DNA of 64,000 bases from Syntrophopropionicum propionicicum_A (GCF_048984525.1 NZ_JBMGJC010000006.1:124001-188000), one strand, 5' to 3'. Positions 52,439 through 62,216 are shown, counted from the stretch's first letter. Translations and numbers: made by a program. Notes: generated by a model from the sequence alone, not told the origin.

Positions 52439-54394
52439 ATGCCACATGAACAAGCGGGATTACGAAATGCCTGGAAGTCTTTTGTTAATGGAGACAAAAA
52501 AGATATTACAACTGTAAGGCCCGTCATACAAAAATCATGGGAACGTTGTCAGCTCTTAGGGGTTAATCCGTATCAAAAAAAAGTCCCCAAAGTACTTGGC
52601 AGCGAAGCTCTCAAAAAGCTTATCTATAAGAATATGGATTGGCTGAAAATTGCTTTTCCTGTGGTGGAATCATTATATAAGTTTGTAGCAGGGTCTGGTT
52701 TTGTAGTTACAGTGGCTGACCAAAATGGCTATTTACTTAAAGTTATTGGCGAAACTGAAGTTGTTGAAGCGATTGCTCATGGGAATTTTATTCCAGGATC
52801 GAATTGGAGTGAGGCCAGCGCCGGTACAAACGGTGTAGGCACACCGCTAATTGAGGGGATACCTTTACAAATCTTTAGTTTTGAACACTATTGTATTTGT
52901 TCCCACCGCTGGACATGCTCGGCAGCACCAATTCGCGACCCGGATGGGAGAATAATTGGTGTGCTTGATATGACCGGTTCCTATGAAAAAGTCCATCCAC
53001 ATACTTTAGGCATGGTAGTAGCAGGCGCAGAAGCTATTGAACGTCAGATTAAAATGCAAAGAGTTTGGCAGGAACGGGACATAGCCAACAAATTTCGGGA
53101 AACTTTAATGGAGTCGATTTCAGAAGGTATCCTGGCGATAGATACGAGCCACAAGATTATTCATATTAATAGTGCAGCTAATCTTCTATTGGGTGTAAGC
53201 CAAGAACAATCTGTTGGAAAAGCCATAACGGATATTATTGACGCCAGAACAGATGATTGGAGAGAAATCATAAATGGTCAGAAGTTCATAACAGATATGG
53301 AAGTTAATACCGCCACACCGTTTAAAGACAAAAAGTTGCGCCTTACTGTAACTTCCCGCCCCATCCGCAGAGACGGCAAATGTGAAGGAGTCGTAATCGT
53401 CTTGAACGAAATAACCAGGGCCCGTAGATTAGCCCAAAGGATGAGTGGGTCGGTTGCGAAGATGACATTTGATGATATGATAGGCAAAAACCACGATTTC
53501 AGGGATTCCTTAAAGTTAGCCAAAGCTGTGGCCATCAGTGACTCAACAGTGTTATTGCTTGGGGAAAGCGGTACCGGCAAGGACATCGTGGCCCAGGCTA
53601 TTCATAACTCCAGCAGCAGAGCGAAAGGCCCTTTTGTGGCTATCAACTGCGGCGCTATCCCCCGGGATCTTATAGGGAGCGAACTCTTTGGTTATACGGA
53701 AGGCGCTTTCACGGGCGCCAAAAAGGGAGGAAGTCCGGGCAAGTTTGAACTGGCTGATGGAGGAACCATTTTTTTAGATGAAATCGGTGACATGCCTACA
53801 GAACTACAAACCAACCTTCTTAGAGTAATAGAGAATAAGTCCATTAGCCGTATCGGAGGCACATCGGTAATACCTGTGGATGTGCGGATAATAGCAGCAA
53901 CAAACCGGGAATTAGAAAAAGAGATAAAATTGGGAAATTTCAGGGCGGATTTGTATTACCGATTAAATGTAGTTACCGTCTGCATGATCCCTCTCAGAGA
54001 AAGACAAGACGATATTGAGCTTCTTTTTTTATATTTCCTTGAGAAGTTGGGCAAGCAAATGGGAAAAGATATTATTAGGGTAGAAGATAAAGTATGGGAT
54101 TTGCTAAAAGCCTATTCCTGGCCTGGTAATATACGTGAGTTGCAGAATGTCGTAGAAAGAGCTCTACATCTGAGTGTCGGTCCGATATTATTGCCAGAAC
54201 AACTGCCGGAAGAGATCAGGCAGCCTATAAATAACATAAAGAAAGGACTAATGCCCGTTGAAGATTTTGAAAAGCAGGTAATAATACAATTGATTGAAGA
54301 GTACCATGGCAACCTCTCCCGCGTAGCTGATCATTTAAATGTTGCCAGGACTACTTTATATCGGAGGATGGCTAAATATGGAATAAGCAAGTGA
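52439..54394 (+). CDS. Sigma-54-dependent transcriptional activator (AcoR-like)
   Basis: 651 residues. The N-terminal GAF-type sensing domain (about 70-215) includes TNGVGTPLIEGIPLQIFSFEHYC, as in AcoR-type regulators. A PAS domain spans about 225-330. The AAA+ domain (about 340-570) has Walker A LLGESGTGKD, the sigma-54 contact loop EGAFTGAKKG and GGTIFLDEIGDM. The C-terminal Fis-type helix-turn-helix has NLSRVADHLNVARTTLYRRM. It should activate the -24/-12 promoter at 54827 and so the 4-hydroxybutyrate genes. The ligand is likely a pathway substrate; this is inferred from position. Confidence 0.93.
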   Translation: MPHEQAGLRNAWKSFVNGDKKDITTVRPVIQKSWERCQLLGVNPYQKKVPKVLGSEALKKLIYKNMDWLKIAFPVVESLYKFVAGSGFVVTVADQNGYLLKVIGETEVVEAIAHGNFIPGSNWSEASAGTNGVGTPLIEGIPLQIFSFEHYCICSHRWTCSAAPIRDPDGRIIGVLDMTGSYEKVHPHTLGMVVAGAEAIERQIKMQRVWQERDIANKFRETLMESISEGILAIDTSHKIIHINSAANLLLGVSQEQSVGKAITDIIDARTDDWREIINGQKFITDMEVNTATPFKDKKLRLTVTSRPIRRDGKCEGVVIVLNEITRARRLAQRMSGSVAKMTFDDMIGKNHDFRDSLKLAKAVAISDSTVLLLGESGTGKDIVAQAIHNSSSRAKGPFVAINCGAIPRDLIGSELFGYTEGAFTGAKKGGSPGKFELADGGTIFLDEIGDMPTELQTNLLRVIENKSISRIGGTSVIPVDVRIIAATNRELEKEIKLGNFRADLYYRLNVVTVCMIPLRERQDDIELLFLYFLEKLGKQMGKDIIRVEDKVWDLLKAYSWPGNIRELQNVVERALHLSVGPILLPEQLPEEIRQPINNIKKGLMPVEDFEKQVIIQLIEEYHGNLSRVADHLNVARTTLYRRMAKYGISK

Positions 54395-54702
54395 ATACAT
54401 TACATTGCTGTTAAATGCGTACAGGCTTTCCTTTTATATCTTAATGTATTGTTGTTAAATAATACATTGTAGCGTTTATGGACAGGTAAGCTGCCCCTGT
54501 ATACCGGCCGGAACTGATCACCTATTCGGGGTAACTGGATACTCTTTCCGAAGGAATGTGAGTACCTGGTTTTGAGCCAAACTTATAAAGCCGCCTGCCA
54601 TCAAACCTTTGCCACTCACCCGGTTCGAGTTTCTTATCTCACCACGTTTAATGAACGCCCTTTGGTCGCGGTCCTCTTATTAGGATCGCGATTTTCTTTT
54701 TT
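54395..54702 (+). other. Gene-free stretch with several hairpins ending in a terminator
   Basis: The segment holds AATGTATT/AATACATT, ACAGG/CCTGT (near 54481-54500) and a stem around TTCC-GAA-GGAA (near 54550). TCGCGGTCCT (54666-54675) pairs with AGGATCGCGA (54682-54691) followed by TTTTCTTTTTT, a good terminator. This could be the long 3' end of the activator mRNA or a separate small RNA. No open frame fits. Confidence 0.5.
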
Positions 54703-54826
54703 AGAATGTCGTTTTCATCCCGCCGGTCCTGGTTTTCTCATTTAACCATCTCCATAAAAAAACCTCCTGCTGATTAAATTTCACCAGAAAACCGTTTCAG
54801 CGGCTTAATTACGTGTTTCACAAAAG

Positions 54827-54842
54827 TGGAACGTGTCTTGCT
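54827..54842 (+). promoter_or_regulatory. Sigma-54 (-24/-12) promoter of the 4-hydroxybutyrate operon
   Basis: TGGAACGTGTCTTGCT matches TGGCAC-N5-TTGCW with GG (54828-54829) and GC (54840-54841) exactly 10 nt apart. It lies 40 bases before the dehydratase start and downstream of a sigma-54 activator gene. GTTTCAC and GTGGAAC form a partial inverted repeat over the -24 region. No perfect upstream activating repeat was found. Confidence 0.85.
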
Positions 54843-54881
54843 AATAATAATTAAAAATTTAATCCAGGAGGAGATTTGGCT

Positions 54882-56321
54882 ATGATGAATGGTTCTGAGT
54901 ACATTGAGAGCCTGCGCAAACTCAATACGAAGGTATATGCCTTCGGAGAGGAAGTAAAGGACTTGGTGGATAATCCTTTGTTCCAGCCTCACATCAACTC
55001 AGCAGCATTAACCTATGACATGGCACATGATCCCATGTTCGAGGATCTGGTAACAGCTGTGTCTCACCTTACCGGCAAGAGGATAAATCGCTTCACACAC
55101 ATTCACCAAAGCACCGAAGATCTTGTTAAAAAAGTAAAAATGTTGCGTATGATTGCTCAGCGTACTGGTTCCTGTTTCCAGCGGTGTGTTGGATTTGATG
55201 CATTAAATGCTGTATATACGACGACTTATGACATGGATAAGAAACTCGGGACAGATTACCACAAAAGACTAGTAGACTTTCTATTATATGTCCAGGAAAA
55301 CGATGTTATGGTGGCCGGCGCCATGACCGATCCCAAGGGTGACCGCAGCTTACGTCCGTCCAAACAAGCGGATCCGGATCTTTTTGTCCGTGTAGTTGAA
55401 AAGAATGAAAAAGGAATTGTCATCCGCGGCGCCAAGGCCCACATGACCGGTATTGTAAATTCCCATGAGATGCTTATAATGCCGACCACAGCTTTGACTG
55501 CGGAGGATGCTGAATATGCTGTGTCTTGTGCTGTACCTGTAGACGCCCCCGGTATTATTCACATATTCGGCCGTCAGAGCAACGATTCACGAAAAGCCGG
55601 TAAAATTGACCAGGGCAATGCACGTTTCGGAATTGTCGGAGGAGAAGCTCTGACCATTTTAGAAGATGTTTTTGTCCCATGGGAAAAAGTATTCATGTGT
55701 GGTGAGTGGGAATTTGCCGGCAGCATGGTAGAATTTTTTGCCTCATACCACCGTCAGAATTATGGCGGCTGTAAAGGTGGCGTAAGTGATGTGATCATCG
55801 GCGCTACGGCAGCCATAGCTGATTATAATGGGGCCGCTAAAGCATCTCATGTAAGGGATAAGGTCACGGAAATGATCCATCTTACTGAAACCCTTTATGC
55901 CGGTTCTATAGCCTGTTCAGCGGAAGGACGACCGACTCCTTCAGGAGCCTATTTTGTTGATCCTATGCTGGCCAACATTACCAAACAAAACGTTACGAGA
56001 TTCATTTACGAGATATGCCGTTTAAGCCATGATGTCGCTGGCGGGTTCATCGCAACATTGCCTTCAGAGGATGATCTGTTCAGTCCGGAAATAGGACATT
56101 ATGTTGATAAATATTTCAAAGGTGTAGCAAATATCCCCTCAGAAACCCGGTTTAGGATGGCCAGACTTATAGAAAATATAACCGCGGGCACAGCCTTAGT
56201 CGAAAGTATGCATGGCGCCGGCTCACCTCAGGCGCAGCGCGTAATGATTATGCGTCAAGGCAATGTGGAACAGAAGAAGAAATTAGCCAGGGATTTGGCG
56301 GGAATACCTGATAATAGCTAA
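54882..56321 (+). CDS. abfD: 4-Hydroxybutyryl-CoA dehydratase/vinylacetyl-CoA isomerase
   Basis: 479 residues. It follows the acyl-CoA-dehydrogenase-like fold of AbfD. Cluster ligands are visible: Cys98 and Cys102 (TGSCFQRCVGFDA), His290 and Cys297 (SYHRQNYGGCKGG), the same spacing as the known [4Fe-4S] site (C99, C103, H292, C299 in Clostridium). It also binds FAD. It dehydrates 4-hydroxybutyryl-CoA to crotonyl-CoA by a ketyl-radical route. ATG at 54882 lies 8 nt after AGGAGG; the TTG at 54876 is too close. First gene of the sigma-54 operon. Confidence 0.95.
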   Translation: MMNGSEYIESLRKLNTKVYAFGEEVKDLVDNPLFQPHINSAALTYDMAHDPMFEDLVTAVSHLTGKRINRFTHIHQSTEDLVKKVKMLRMIAQRTGSCFQRCVGFDALNAVYTTTYDMDKKLGTDYHKRLVDFLLYVQENDVMVAGAMTDPKGDRSLRPSKQADPDLFVRVVEKNEKGIVIRGAKAHMTGIVNSHEMLIMPTTALTAEDAEYAVSCAVPVDAPGIIHIFGRQSNDSRKAGKIDQGNARFGIVGGEALTILEDVFVPWEKVFMCGEWEFAGSMVEFFASYHRQNYGGCKGGVSDVIIGATAAIADYNGAAKASHVRDKVTEMIHLTETLYAGSIACSAEGRPTPSGAYFVDPMLANITKQNVTRFIYEICRLSHDVAGGFIATLPSEDDLFSPEIGHYVDKYFKGVANIPSETRFRMARLIENITAGTALVESMHGAGSPQAQRVMIMRQGNVEQKKKLARDLAGIPDNS

Positions 56322-56326
56322 CAGCC

Positions 56327-56635
56327 ATGACCCGTAAACTAAGGGTCGGTGTAAAATATTGCGGACACTGCAACCCATATATTGATGGCCCTGCATTAGT
56401 CCATAATTTAGAGCAACTGGTTCAAAATGTGGAATTGGTTAGCTGGGATAACCCGACATATGATGTTCTCTTAATGGTAAGCGCATGTATGTCAGCCTGC
56501 CTTAGCCGGCCATCCTTCAACGGTCCCTGGATAGAGATTGTTGTAAATGAAATAAGGAAATATCAAGTGACCGATGGTAGTCCAGCAGAGCTTTTTCTAA
56601 AAGTTCTGCTGGATGAAGGGATAAAAGCGCAATAA
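56327..56635 (+). CDS. Small Cys-rich protein of unknown function in the 4-hydroxybutyrate operon
   Basis: 102 residues. The N-terminal KYCGHCNPYIDGP has a CxxC pair, and a second Cys-rich stretch SACMSACLSRPS sits mid-protein; the pattern could bind a metal or FeS cluster. I do not recognise a named family. It begins 5 bases after abfD and precedes the CoA-transferase genes, so it may assist the oxygen-sensitive dehydratase or the transferase. This is only context. Confidence 0.6.
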   Translation: MTRKLRVGVKYCGHCNPYIDGPALVHNLEQLVQNVELVSWDNPTYDVLLMVSACMSACLSRPSFNGPWIEIVVNEIRKYQVTDGSPAELFLKVLLDEGIKAQ

Positions 56636-56668
56636 AAAATATGCAGAAAATGGTGAGAAACAGAAATC

Positions 56669-57589
56669 ATGAACTCAAAGAAAAAAACAGATAAAAGAAT
56701 GACTTTAAAAGAAGCCATCGCAACCTTTCTAAAGGACGGAGATACCATTAGCTTTAGTGGAATGGGAGGCGCGCAGTGTGTAGCTCAAACCCATGAAATT
56801 ATACGGCAAGGCAAGAAGGATTTGACATTAATTGGTGATAGTCCCTGTGAGGCCGGCGATATGTTAGTTGGCGCCGGGGTTTTAAAACGTATGGAGATTG
56901 CCTGGTGCTCATATGCAGTTGCCGGCTTGGCATATAACTTCAGGCGGGCTATAGAACAAGAAATTCCTAACCGTGTGGAACTGGTGGAGTACTCAAATTT
57001 CACCATAGGATTGCGGTTTTTGGCAGGCGCTTTAAACTTGCCTTTCATGGCCACTAAATCCTTACTGGGTTCTGACCTGCCAAAATATAACGCAAGCATT
57101 AAAACCATGGACGATCCATATACAGGAGAAAAAGTAGCCTTGGTTCCCGCAGCTAAACCAGATGTTGCTATTGTCCATGTCAGCAGGTCCGACAAAAGAG
57201 GTAACGCTCAAACGTTTGGTTTTTCTTCAAATTCAGAAAACTTGGTTCGGGCTGCTAAATATGTAATAGTAACCTGTGAGGAAATTGTTTCTACCGATGA
57301 AGTGCGCCGGTGCCCCAATCTTACTATTGCGCCGGAGTATGCGGTAGATGCCGTGGTGGAATTACCATTTGCTTGTCACCCCTGGAATATGCCTTATGCT
57401 TATGCTTATGATATTCCGTTTCATATGCAGCAACTGGCCGTTTTTAAAACACGTGAGGGGTATCTAAAATGGTTGGAAGAATGGTGCTTCAGCGTGGGAG
57501 ACTGGAATGGATACTTGAAAAAAGTTGGATGGGACCGGTTGGAAAGGCTGCGTAAAGTAGAAAAACGATTCACGCATGTTAACTATTAG
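56669..57589 (+). CDS. CoA-transferase subunit A (family I, glutaconate/3-oxoacid type)
   Basis: 306 residues. The family I alpha-subunit pattern is present: FLKDGDTISFSGMGG near the N-terminus (oxyanion glycine loop) and FTIGLRFLAGALNLPFM. It resembles GctA-type proteins. With subunit B it would move CoA from acetyl-CoA (or another acyl-CoA) to 4-hydroxybutyrate, the first step of this operon. Substrate assignment is from neighbours. Confidence 0.88.
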   Translation: MNSKKKTDKRMTLKEAIATFLKDGDTISFSGMGGAQCVAQTHEIIRQGKKDLTLIGDSPCEAGDMLVGAGVLKRMEIAWCSYAVAGLAYNFRRAIEQEIPNRVELVEYSNFTIGLRFLAGALNLPFMATKSLLGSDLPKYNASIKTMDDPYTGEKVALVPAAKPDVAIVHVSRSDKRGNAQTFGFSSNSENLVRAAKYVIVTCEEIVSTDEVRRCPNLTIAPEYAVDAVVELPFACHPWNMPYAYAYDIPFHMQQLAVFKTREGYLKWLEEWCFSVGDWNGYLKKVGWDRLERLRKVEKRFTHVNY

Positions 57590-57607
57590 GGAATGAGGGA
57601 AAGCGTA

Positions 57608-58468
57608 ATGAACAATAATGGCACTGGATATAACCTTCAGGAACTGCTGGTGGCGGCTTCCGCAAGGGAAATTAATGATGGTGACGTGGTTTTTGCCGGA
57701 GTGGGAGTTCCGTTGTTAGGTGCTCTCGTGGCTAAACTAACCCACGCGCCGAACCTGATTATGGCTATGGAATCAGGCAGCATAGGACCCTTTCCTTACC
57801 GAATCATACTGGGTATCGGGGACAATTCCTGTGTTGAGAACTCTATCTGTACTACTTCCCTGTGGCGACTCTTCTCAGACCAACAGTGTGGTTTTTTTGA
57901 TGTGGGAATGATTGGCGGCGCTCAAGTTGATAAATACGGCAATCTAAACAGTACAGCTATTTATGGTGAAGGTGACTATCATAGACCTGCGTCAAGATTG
58001 CCGGGCAGCGGCGGGGCAAACGACATTGCAAGCTCGGCCAGAAGAACCATCATTACTTTGCCCCTAGAAAAAAGACGCTTTCTTGAAAGGGTAGATTACA
58101 TCACTTCTCCCGGCTACATTGACGGATATAACTCACGGGAAAAAGCAGGTTTGCCCAGTGGGGGTCCGGCATCGATTATCACCAATAAATGTATATTCCG
58201 TTTTGACCCGGAAACCAGGGAAGCATACCTGGATAGCTTGCACGAGGGGATAACCGTAGACGAAATTAAGGCGAATGTGTCATGGGATCTAAAGGTGGCC
58301 CCTGTTGTTAAAACAACTCCTCCGCCCACTGATGAGCAGCTTATTATAACCCGTATTGTGGACAGGGCTGGGATTTATACTAACGGTGGTCTTAAAAACC
58401 TTACTTTTGAAAACTATATGGATCTTTTAGAAAAATCCCATGATGATTTGCAGTTATTTTTTAAATAG
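57608..58468 (+). CDS. CoA-transferase subunit B (family I, glutaconate type)
   Basis: 286 residues from the ATG at 57608 (GAGGGAA 7 nt before); an earlier ATG at 57593 directly abuts the stop of subunit A and lacks a site. The catalytic Glu is probably that in NLIMAMESGSIGPFPYRI, as in GctB. It shows the typical VGMIGGAQVDKYGNLNST and LPGSGGANDIASSA glycine loops. It completes the transferase with the preceding gene. Confidence 0.88.
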   Translation: MNNNGTGYNLQELLVAASAREINDGDVVFAGVGVPLLGALVAKLTHAPNLIMAMESGSIGPFPYRIILGIGDNSCVENSICTTSLWRLFSDQQCGFFDVGMIGGAQVDKYGNLNSTAIYGEGDYHRPASRLPGSGGANDIASSARRTIITLPLEKRRFLERVDYITSPGYIDGYNSREKAGLPSGGPASIITNKCIFRFDPETREAYLDSLHEGITVDEIKANVSWDLKVAPVVKTTPPPTDEQLIITRIVDRAGIYTNGGLKNLTFENYMDLLEKSHDDLQLFFK

Positions 58469-58534
58469 CGGTCAGTTAATTCGTTAATTGATGTGATTCA
58501 AGTCCAAATAAATCAATACAAAGGGAGGATTATG

Positions 58535-59299
58535 ATGGATGTTTCATCATTTAGCTTAGAAGGCAAGGTAGCGCTGGTTACCGGTTCCACGAAAGGAATA
58601 GGTTATGGAATCGCTATGGGACTGGCTAATGCCGGAGCGGATCTGGTAATTGTCAGCCGTCACCAGGCTGATTGTGACCGTGTAGCCGAGGAAGTTCGAA
58701 GCAGGTTGTGTGATGCTATTGGTATTGCCACAGATATAACCAAAAAAGACCAACTGGAAGCATTAATAACAAAAACTATTGCCCAATATGGCCGAATCGA
58801 TATTCTAGTGAATAATGCGGGTACTGCTATTACTAAAAAAGCGGAAGACCTTACAGAAGAGGATTTTGACAGGGTAGTAAACCTCGACCAGAGGGCAGTT
58901 TTTACCATGTCTCATGCTGTAGGCAAAGTTATGATCAAGCAGGGCGGCGGCAAGATTATCAATATTGCTTCCATCCTCGGGTTGGTGGGTGATCGCCAGG
59001 TACTGCCTTATTGTGTAGCCAAGGGTGGTGTTATCCAAATGACCAAAGCCCTGGCTTTAGAATGGGCTAAGTATAATATTCGGGTTAATGCCATTTGTCC
59101 GGGTTATGTCATTACTCCGATGAATGAGGCTGATTTGAAAAATGAGAAGATTTACAATCACATTATTAAAAGCATACCGATGCGACGTCTTGGACAAGTT
59201 GAAGATATATCGGGTGCAGCGGTATATTTAGCCTCGGACGCCTCCAATTATATGACCGGACAACACCTGGTTATTGATGGAGGATGGACTGCCCAATAA
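58535..59299 (+). CDS. Short-chain dehydrogenase/reductase (FabG-like)
   Basis: 254 residues from 58535 (or 255 from the adjacent ATG at 58532; AAGGGAGG precedes both). Classical SDR: cofactor motif TGSTKGIGYGI, NNAG (LVNNAGTAI) and the catalytic S...YxxxK in IASILGLVGDRQVLPYCVAKGG. The C-terminus YMTGQHLVIDGGW is typical. It might oxidise a hydroxyacid or 3-hydroxyacyl-CoA in this pathway. A separate Hbd is present, so its substrate is open. Confidence 0.88.
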   Translation: MDVSSFSLEGKVALVTGSTKGIGYGIAMGLANAGADLVIVSRHQADCDRVAEEVRSRLCDAIGIATDITKKDQLEALITKTIAQYGRIDILVNNAGTAITKKAEDLTEEDFDRVVNLDQRAVFTMSHAVGKVMIKQGGGKIINIASILGLVGDRQVLPYCVAKGGVIQMTKALALEWAKYNIRVNAICPGYVITPMNEADLKNEKIYNHIIKSIPMRRLGQVEDISGAAVYLASDASNYMTGQHLVIDGGWTAQ

Positions 59300-59344
59300 C
59301 AATTAGTTAATATTAGCAATCAAAATTTAAAGAGGTGTTAAATT

Positions 59345-60550
59345 TTGGCTGGTGCTCATGTGCAAAAATTAGAAAATGTCTATATCGTTGGTGCTGCCCG
59401 AACTCCTATTGGGGATTTTTTGGGTACTTTAAAGGACATTTCAGCGGTAGACCTGGGAGTAGTTACAGCACAGGCTGCTATGGAGCGCGCTGGTGTAAAG
59501 CCGGAACAGGTGAACGATGTAGTAGCGGGGATGTGTTATAAACAGGGAGTAAAAGGTAACCCGGCCCGACAGATACAATTAAACAGCGGAATCCCGGTGG
59601 TCGCCCCTGCTGCGACCATAGACCAGCAGTGCGGTTCTGCAATGCGTGCACTTGAAATCGCAGCTAATCAGATCATGCTCGGGAAATCCAGCGTGAGCCT
59701 GGCTGTGGGCATTGAAAACATGTCTCAAGTGCCCTACCTGTTAATGGGGGCGCGCACAGGATACCGCATGGGTCAGGGTCAGGTAGAAGATGCGCTGCTT
59801 TATGATGCGTTAAATGACGCGTTTTTCGGTTATCATATGGGGGTAACTGCCGAAAATCTGGCAGAAAAGTACGGTATTACCCGTCAGGAACAAGATGAAC
59901 TGGCCCTATTAAGCCACCAGCGTGCGGTAGCTGCCATTCGTGAAGGAAAGTTCAAAGAGGAAATAGTCCCTGTCGAAGTCAAGATTAAGAAGAAGAAGGT
60001 ATTATTTACAACCGATGAACACCCCAGAGAATCCGCCTCCTTGGATAATCTTGCGAAACTTCGGCCGGCATTTAAAGACGATGGAACCGTAACAGCCGGA
60101 AATGCCAGTGGAGTAAATGATGCCGCGGCGGCAGTCATTTTGATGTCAGAATCAAAGGTATTAGAAACAGGCGTTAAGCCATTGGCAAAAATTATTGCCA
60201 CCGCTTCCTACGGGGTGAATCCTGAAATTATGGGAATCGGGCCTGCTTACGCTATTCCCAAAGCACTGGAGCTTGCCAACTTAGAACTAAACGATATTGA
60301 TTATTTTGAAATTAACGAGGCCTTTGCCGCTCAGTTCCTTGCAGTTAACCGTAAGTTAAGACTAAACATTGACCGTGTTAATGCAAATGGATCCGGTATT
60401 GCCCTGGGCCATCCGGTTGGATGCACAGGTATCCGCCTTATTGTCACTCTTCTTTCAGAGATGCGCCGGAGGGGAGGACAATTCGGAGTAGCATCTTTAT
60501 GTGTCGGCGGCGGGCCCGCAATGGCCACAGTTGTTGAAATGGTTAATTAA
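59345..60550 (+). CDS. Acetyl-CoA C-acetyltransferase (thiolase)
   Basis: 401 residues. The nucleophilic Cys lies in TIDQQCGSAMRALEIA; other active-site segments are NEAFAAQFLAV, the His in ALGHPVGCTGIR and the second Cys in SLCVGGGPA. The start is a TTG at 59345 after AGAGGTG. It cleaves acetoacetyl-CoA to two acetyl-CoA, the last step of 4-hydroxybutyrate breakdown. Confidence 0.94.
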   Translation: MAGAHVQKLENVYIVGAARTPIGDFLGTLKDISAVDLGVVTAQAAMERAGVKPEQVNDVVAGMCYKQGVKGNPARQIQLNSGIPVVAPAATIDQQCGSAMRALEIAANQIMLGKSSVSLAVGIENMSQVPYLLMGARTGYRMGQGQVEDALLYDALNDAFFGYHMGVTAENLAEKYGITRQEQDELALLSHQRAVAAIREGKFKEEIVPVEVKIKKKKVLFTTDEHPRESASLDNLAKLRPAFKDDGTVTAGNASGVNDAAAAVILMSESKVLETGVKPLAKIIATASYGVNPEIMGIGPAYAIPKALELANLELNDIDYFEINEAFAAQFLAVNRKLRLNIDRVNANGSGIALGHPVGCTGIRLIVTLLSEMRRRGGQFGVASLCVGGGPAMATVVEMVN

Positions 60551-60576
60551 CTTATTAAAGAAGGAGAAGGATAAAT

Positions 60577-61419
60577 ATGGAAAGGATAATGGTTTTAGGA
60601 GCCGGTACTATGGGCTCTGCTATCGCTCAGGTAGTGGTCCAAGCGGGATTCTCCGTTACCTTATGTGATGTGGAAGACCGCTTTGTACAGAAGGGCCTGT
60701 CCAATATCGAAAAAAACTTAAAGCGCCAGGTAGATAAGGGGAAAATGGCAGCCCGGGATAAAGACGCTACTCTTGAGCGTATTAGTACTACTGTTGATTT
60801 AAATTGCGGGGCTGATAACGACCTGGTTATTGAAGCGGTTATCGAGGATCAAAAACTGAAGACAGAAATCTTTAAAGAATTAGACCGAACCATGAAAAAA
60901 GGGGCCATTCTGGCTAGCAATACCTCAGCATTAAGTATCAGCGCCCTGGCCGCTGCCACCTCCCGGCCGGATAAGGTTATTGGTATGCACTTCTTTAACC
61001 CTGTCCCAGTTATGCAGCTTGTGGAAGTTACCAAAGGACCTGCTACCAGTGAAGAGACTTTTATTTTAATTAAAGCTCTGTTAGAAAAACTCGGAAAAAC
61101 TTTGGTAACAGTTAATGAAGCGCCGGGGTTCATCGTAAACCGCATGTTAGTCCCCATGATCAATGAGGCGGTTTACACACTCATGGAGGGTGTGGCCAGT
61201 GCCGGGGATATTGATACGGCGATGAAACTGGGCGCCAACCATCCGATTGGGCCTTTAGCCCTTGGTGACATGATCGGCCTTGATGTGTGTTTGTCAGTTA
61301 TGGAAACTTTATATGCTGAATTTGGAGATCCTAAATATCGCCCCTGCCCTCTTTTAAGAAAGCTGGTTCGTGCCGGATACCTGGGGCGTAAAACCGGAAA
61401 GGGATTCTATTCCTATTAA
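60577..61419 (+). CDS. hbd: 3-Hydroxybutyryl-CoA dehydrogenase
   Basis: 280 residues, the usual size. NAD motif MVLGAGTMGSAIAQVV at the N-terminus, catalytic His-Glu pair in VIGMHFFNPVPVMQLVEV, and the C-terminal domain with APGFIVNRMLVPMINEA. It oxidises 3-hydroxybutyryl-CoA to acetoacetyl-CoA. ATG at 60577 after AAGGAGAAGG. Confidence 0.95.
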   Translation: MERIMVLGAGTMGSAIAQVVVQAGFSVTLCDVEDRFVQKGLSNIEKNLKRQVDKGKMAARDKDATLERISTTVDLNCGADNDLVIEAVIEDQKLKTEIFKELDRTMKKGAILASNTSALSISALAAATSRPDKVIGMHFFNPVPVMQLVEVTKGPATSEETFILIKALLEKLGKTLVTVNEAPGFIVNRMLVPMINEAVYTLMEGVASAGDIDTAMKLGANHPIGPLALGDMIGLDVCLSVMETLYAEFGDPKYRPCPLLRKLVRAGYLGRKTGKGFYSY

Positions 61420-61436
61420 TCTGAGAGGTGAAAAAA

Positions 61437-62216
61437 ATGCCAGTGCATCTTGAATGTACAGAAAAAACAGCTGTAATACGCTTTGATAACCCCCCCGCCA
61501 ATTCACTGAGTGCAACAGTATTAAAAGAGCTTCGGAGTAAGTTGAAAGAACTACAATTAAAAATAACTGCTGGGGAAATCAGGGCCGTGGTAATTACCGG
61601 CACGGGGCCGAAATTCTTTATAGCCGGAGCAGATATTAGCCGTTTCCCCGAATTAGATTCAAAAGGCGGTTATGAATTAGCCCGGGAGGGACAAGTAATT
61701 TTTGAGGAACTGTCTTGTCTGCCCTGTGCTACAATTGCTGCCATTAACGGATACGCCTTAGGGGGCGGGATGGAGCTCGCTATGGCCTGCGATATACGTT
61801 TGGCGTCAGCCAATGCCCAACTTGGACAACCTGAAATAAACCTGGGGCTGATTCCCGGTTACGGCGGCACCCAGCGATTGACGCGTTTAGCTGGGACGGG
61901 GATAGCCAAGGAACTCATTTTTACCGGTAGAAACATCTCAGCAGAAGAGGCTCTGCGTATTGGAATCATCAATCGGGTAGTTACGGAGGGCGAGGTTTTG
62001 GATGAGGCTTTAAAACTGGCTAAATCTATCGCCGGCAAACCCCCCTTAGCATTGCGGGCGGCCAAAGAAGCAATAGATAAAGGTCTTGAAATGACATTGG
62101 CTATGGGTGTAGAAGCTGAGGCAAAACACTTTGGCGATCTTTTTTCAACGGAGGACCAAAAAGAAGGGGCCAGGGCTTTCCTTGAAAAAAGAAAACCTCA
62201 ATTTAAGGGTATTTGA
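61437..62216 (+). CDS. crt: Enoyl-CoA hydratase (crotonase)
   Basis: 259 residues from the ATG at 61437 (GAGAGG 8 nt before); a GTG three codons earlier is too near the site. Oxyanion-hole segments FFIAGADISRFPE and INGYALGGGMELAMACD, and both catalytic Glu residues (in GGGMELA and GQPEINLGLIPGYGG). It hydrates crotonyl-CoA to 3-hydroxybutyryl-CoA. It lies last among the pathway enzymes. Confidence 0.94.
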   Translation: MPVHLECTEKTAVIRFDNPPANSLSATVLKELRSKLKELQLKITAGEIRAVVITGTGPKFFIAGADISRFPELDSKGGYELAREGQVIFEELSCLPCATIAAINGYALGGGMELAMACDIRLASANAQLGQPEINLGLIPGYGGTQRLTRLAGTGIAKELIFTGRNISAEEALRIGIINRVVTEGEVLDEALKLAKSIAGKPPLALRAAKEAIDKGLEMTLAMGVEAEAKHFGDLFSTEDQKEGARAFLEKRKPQFKGI

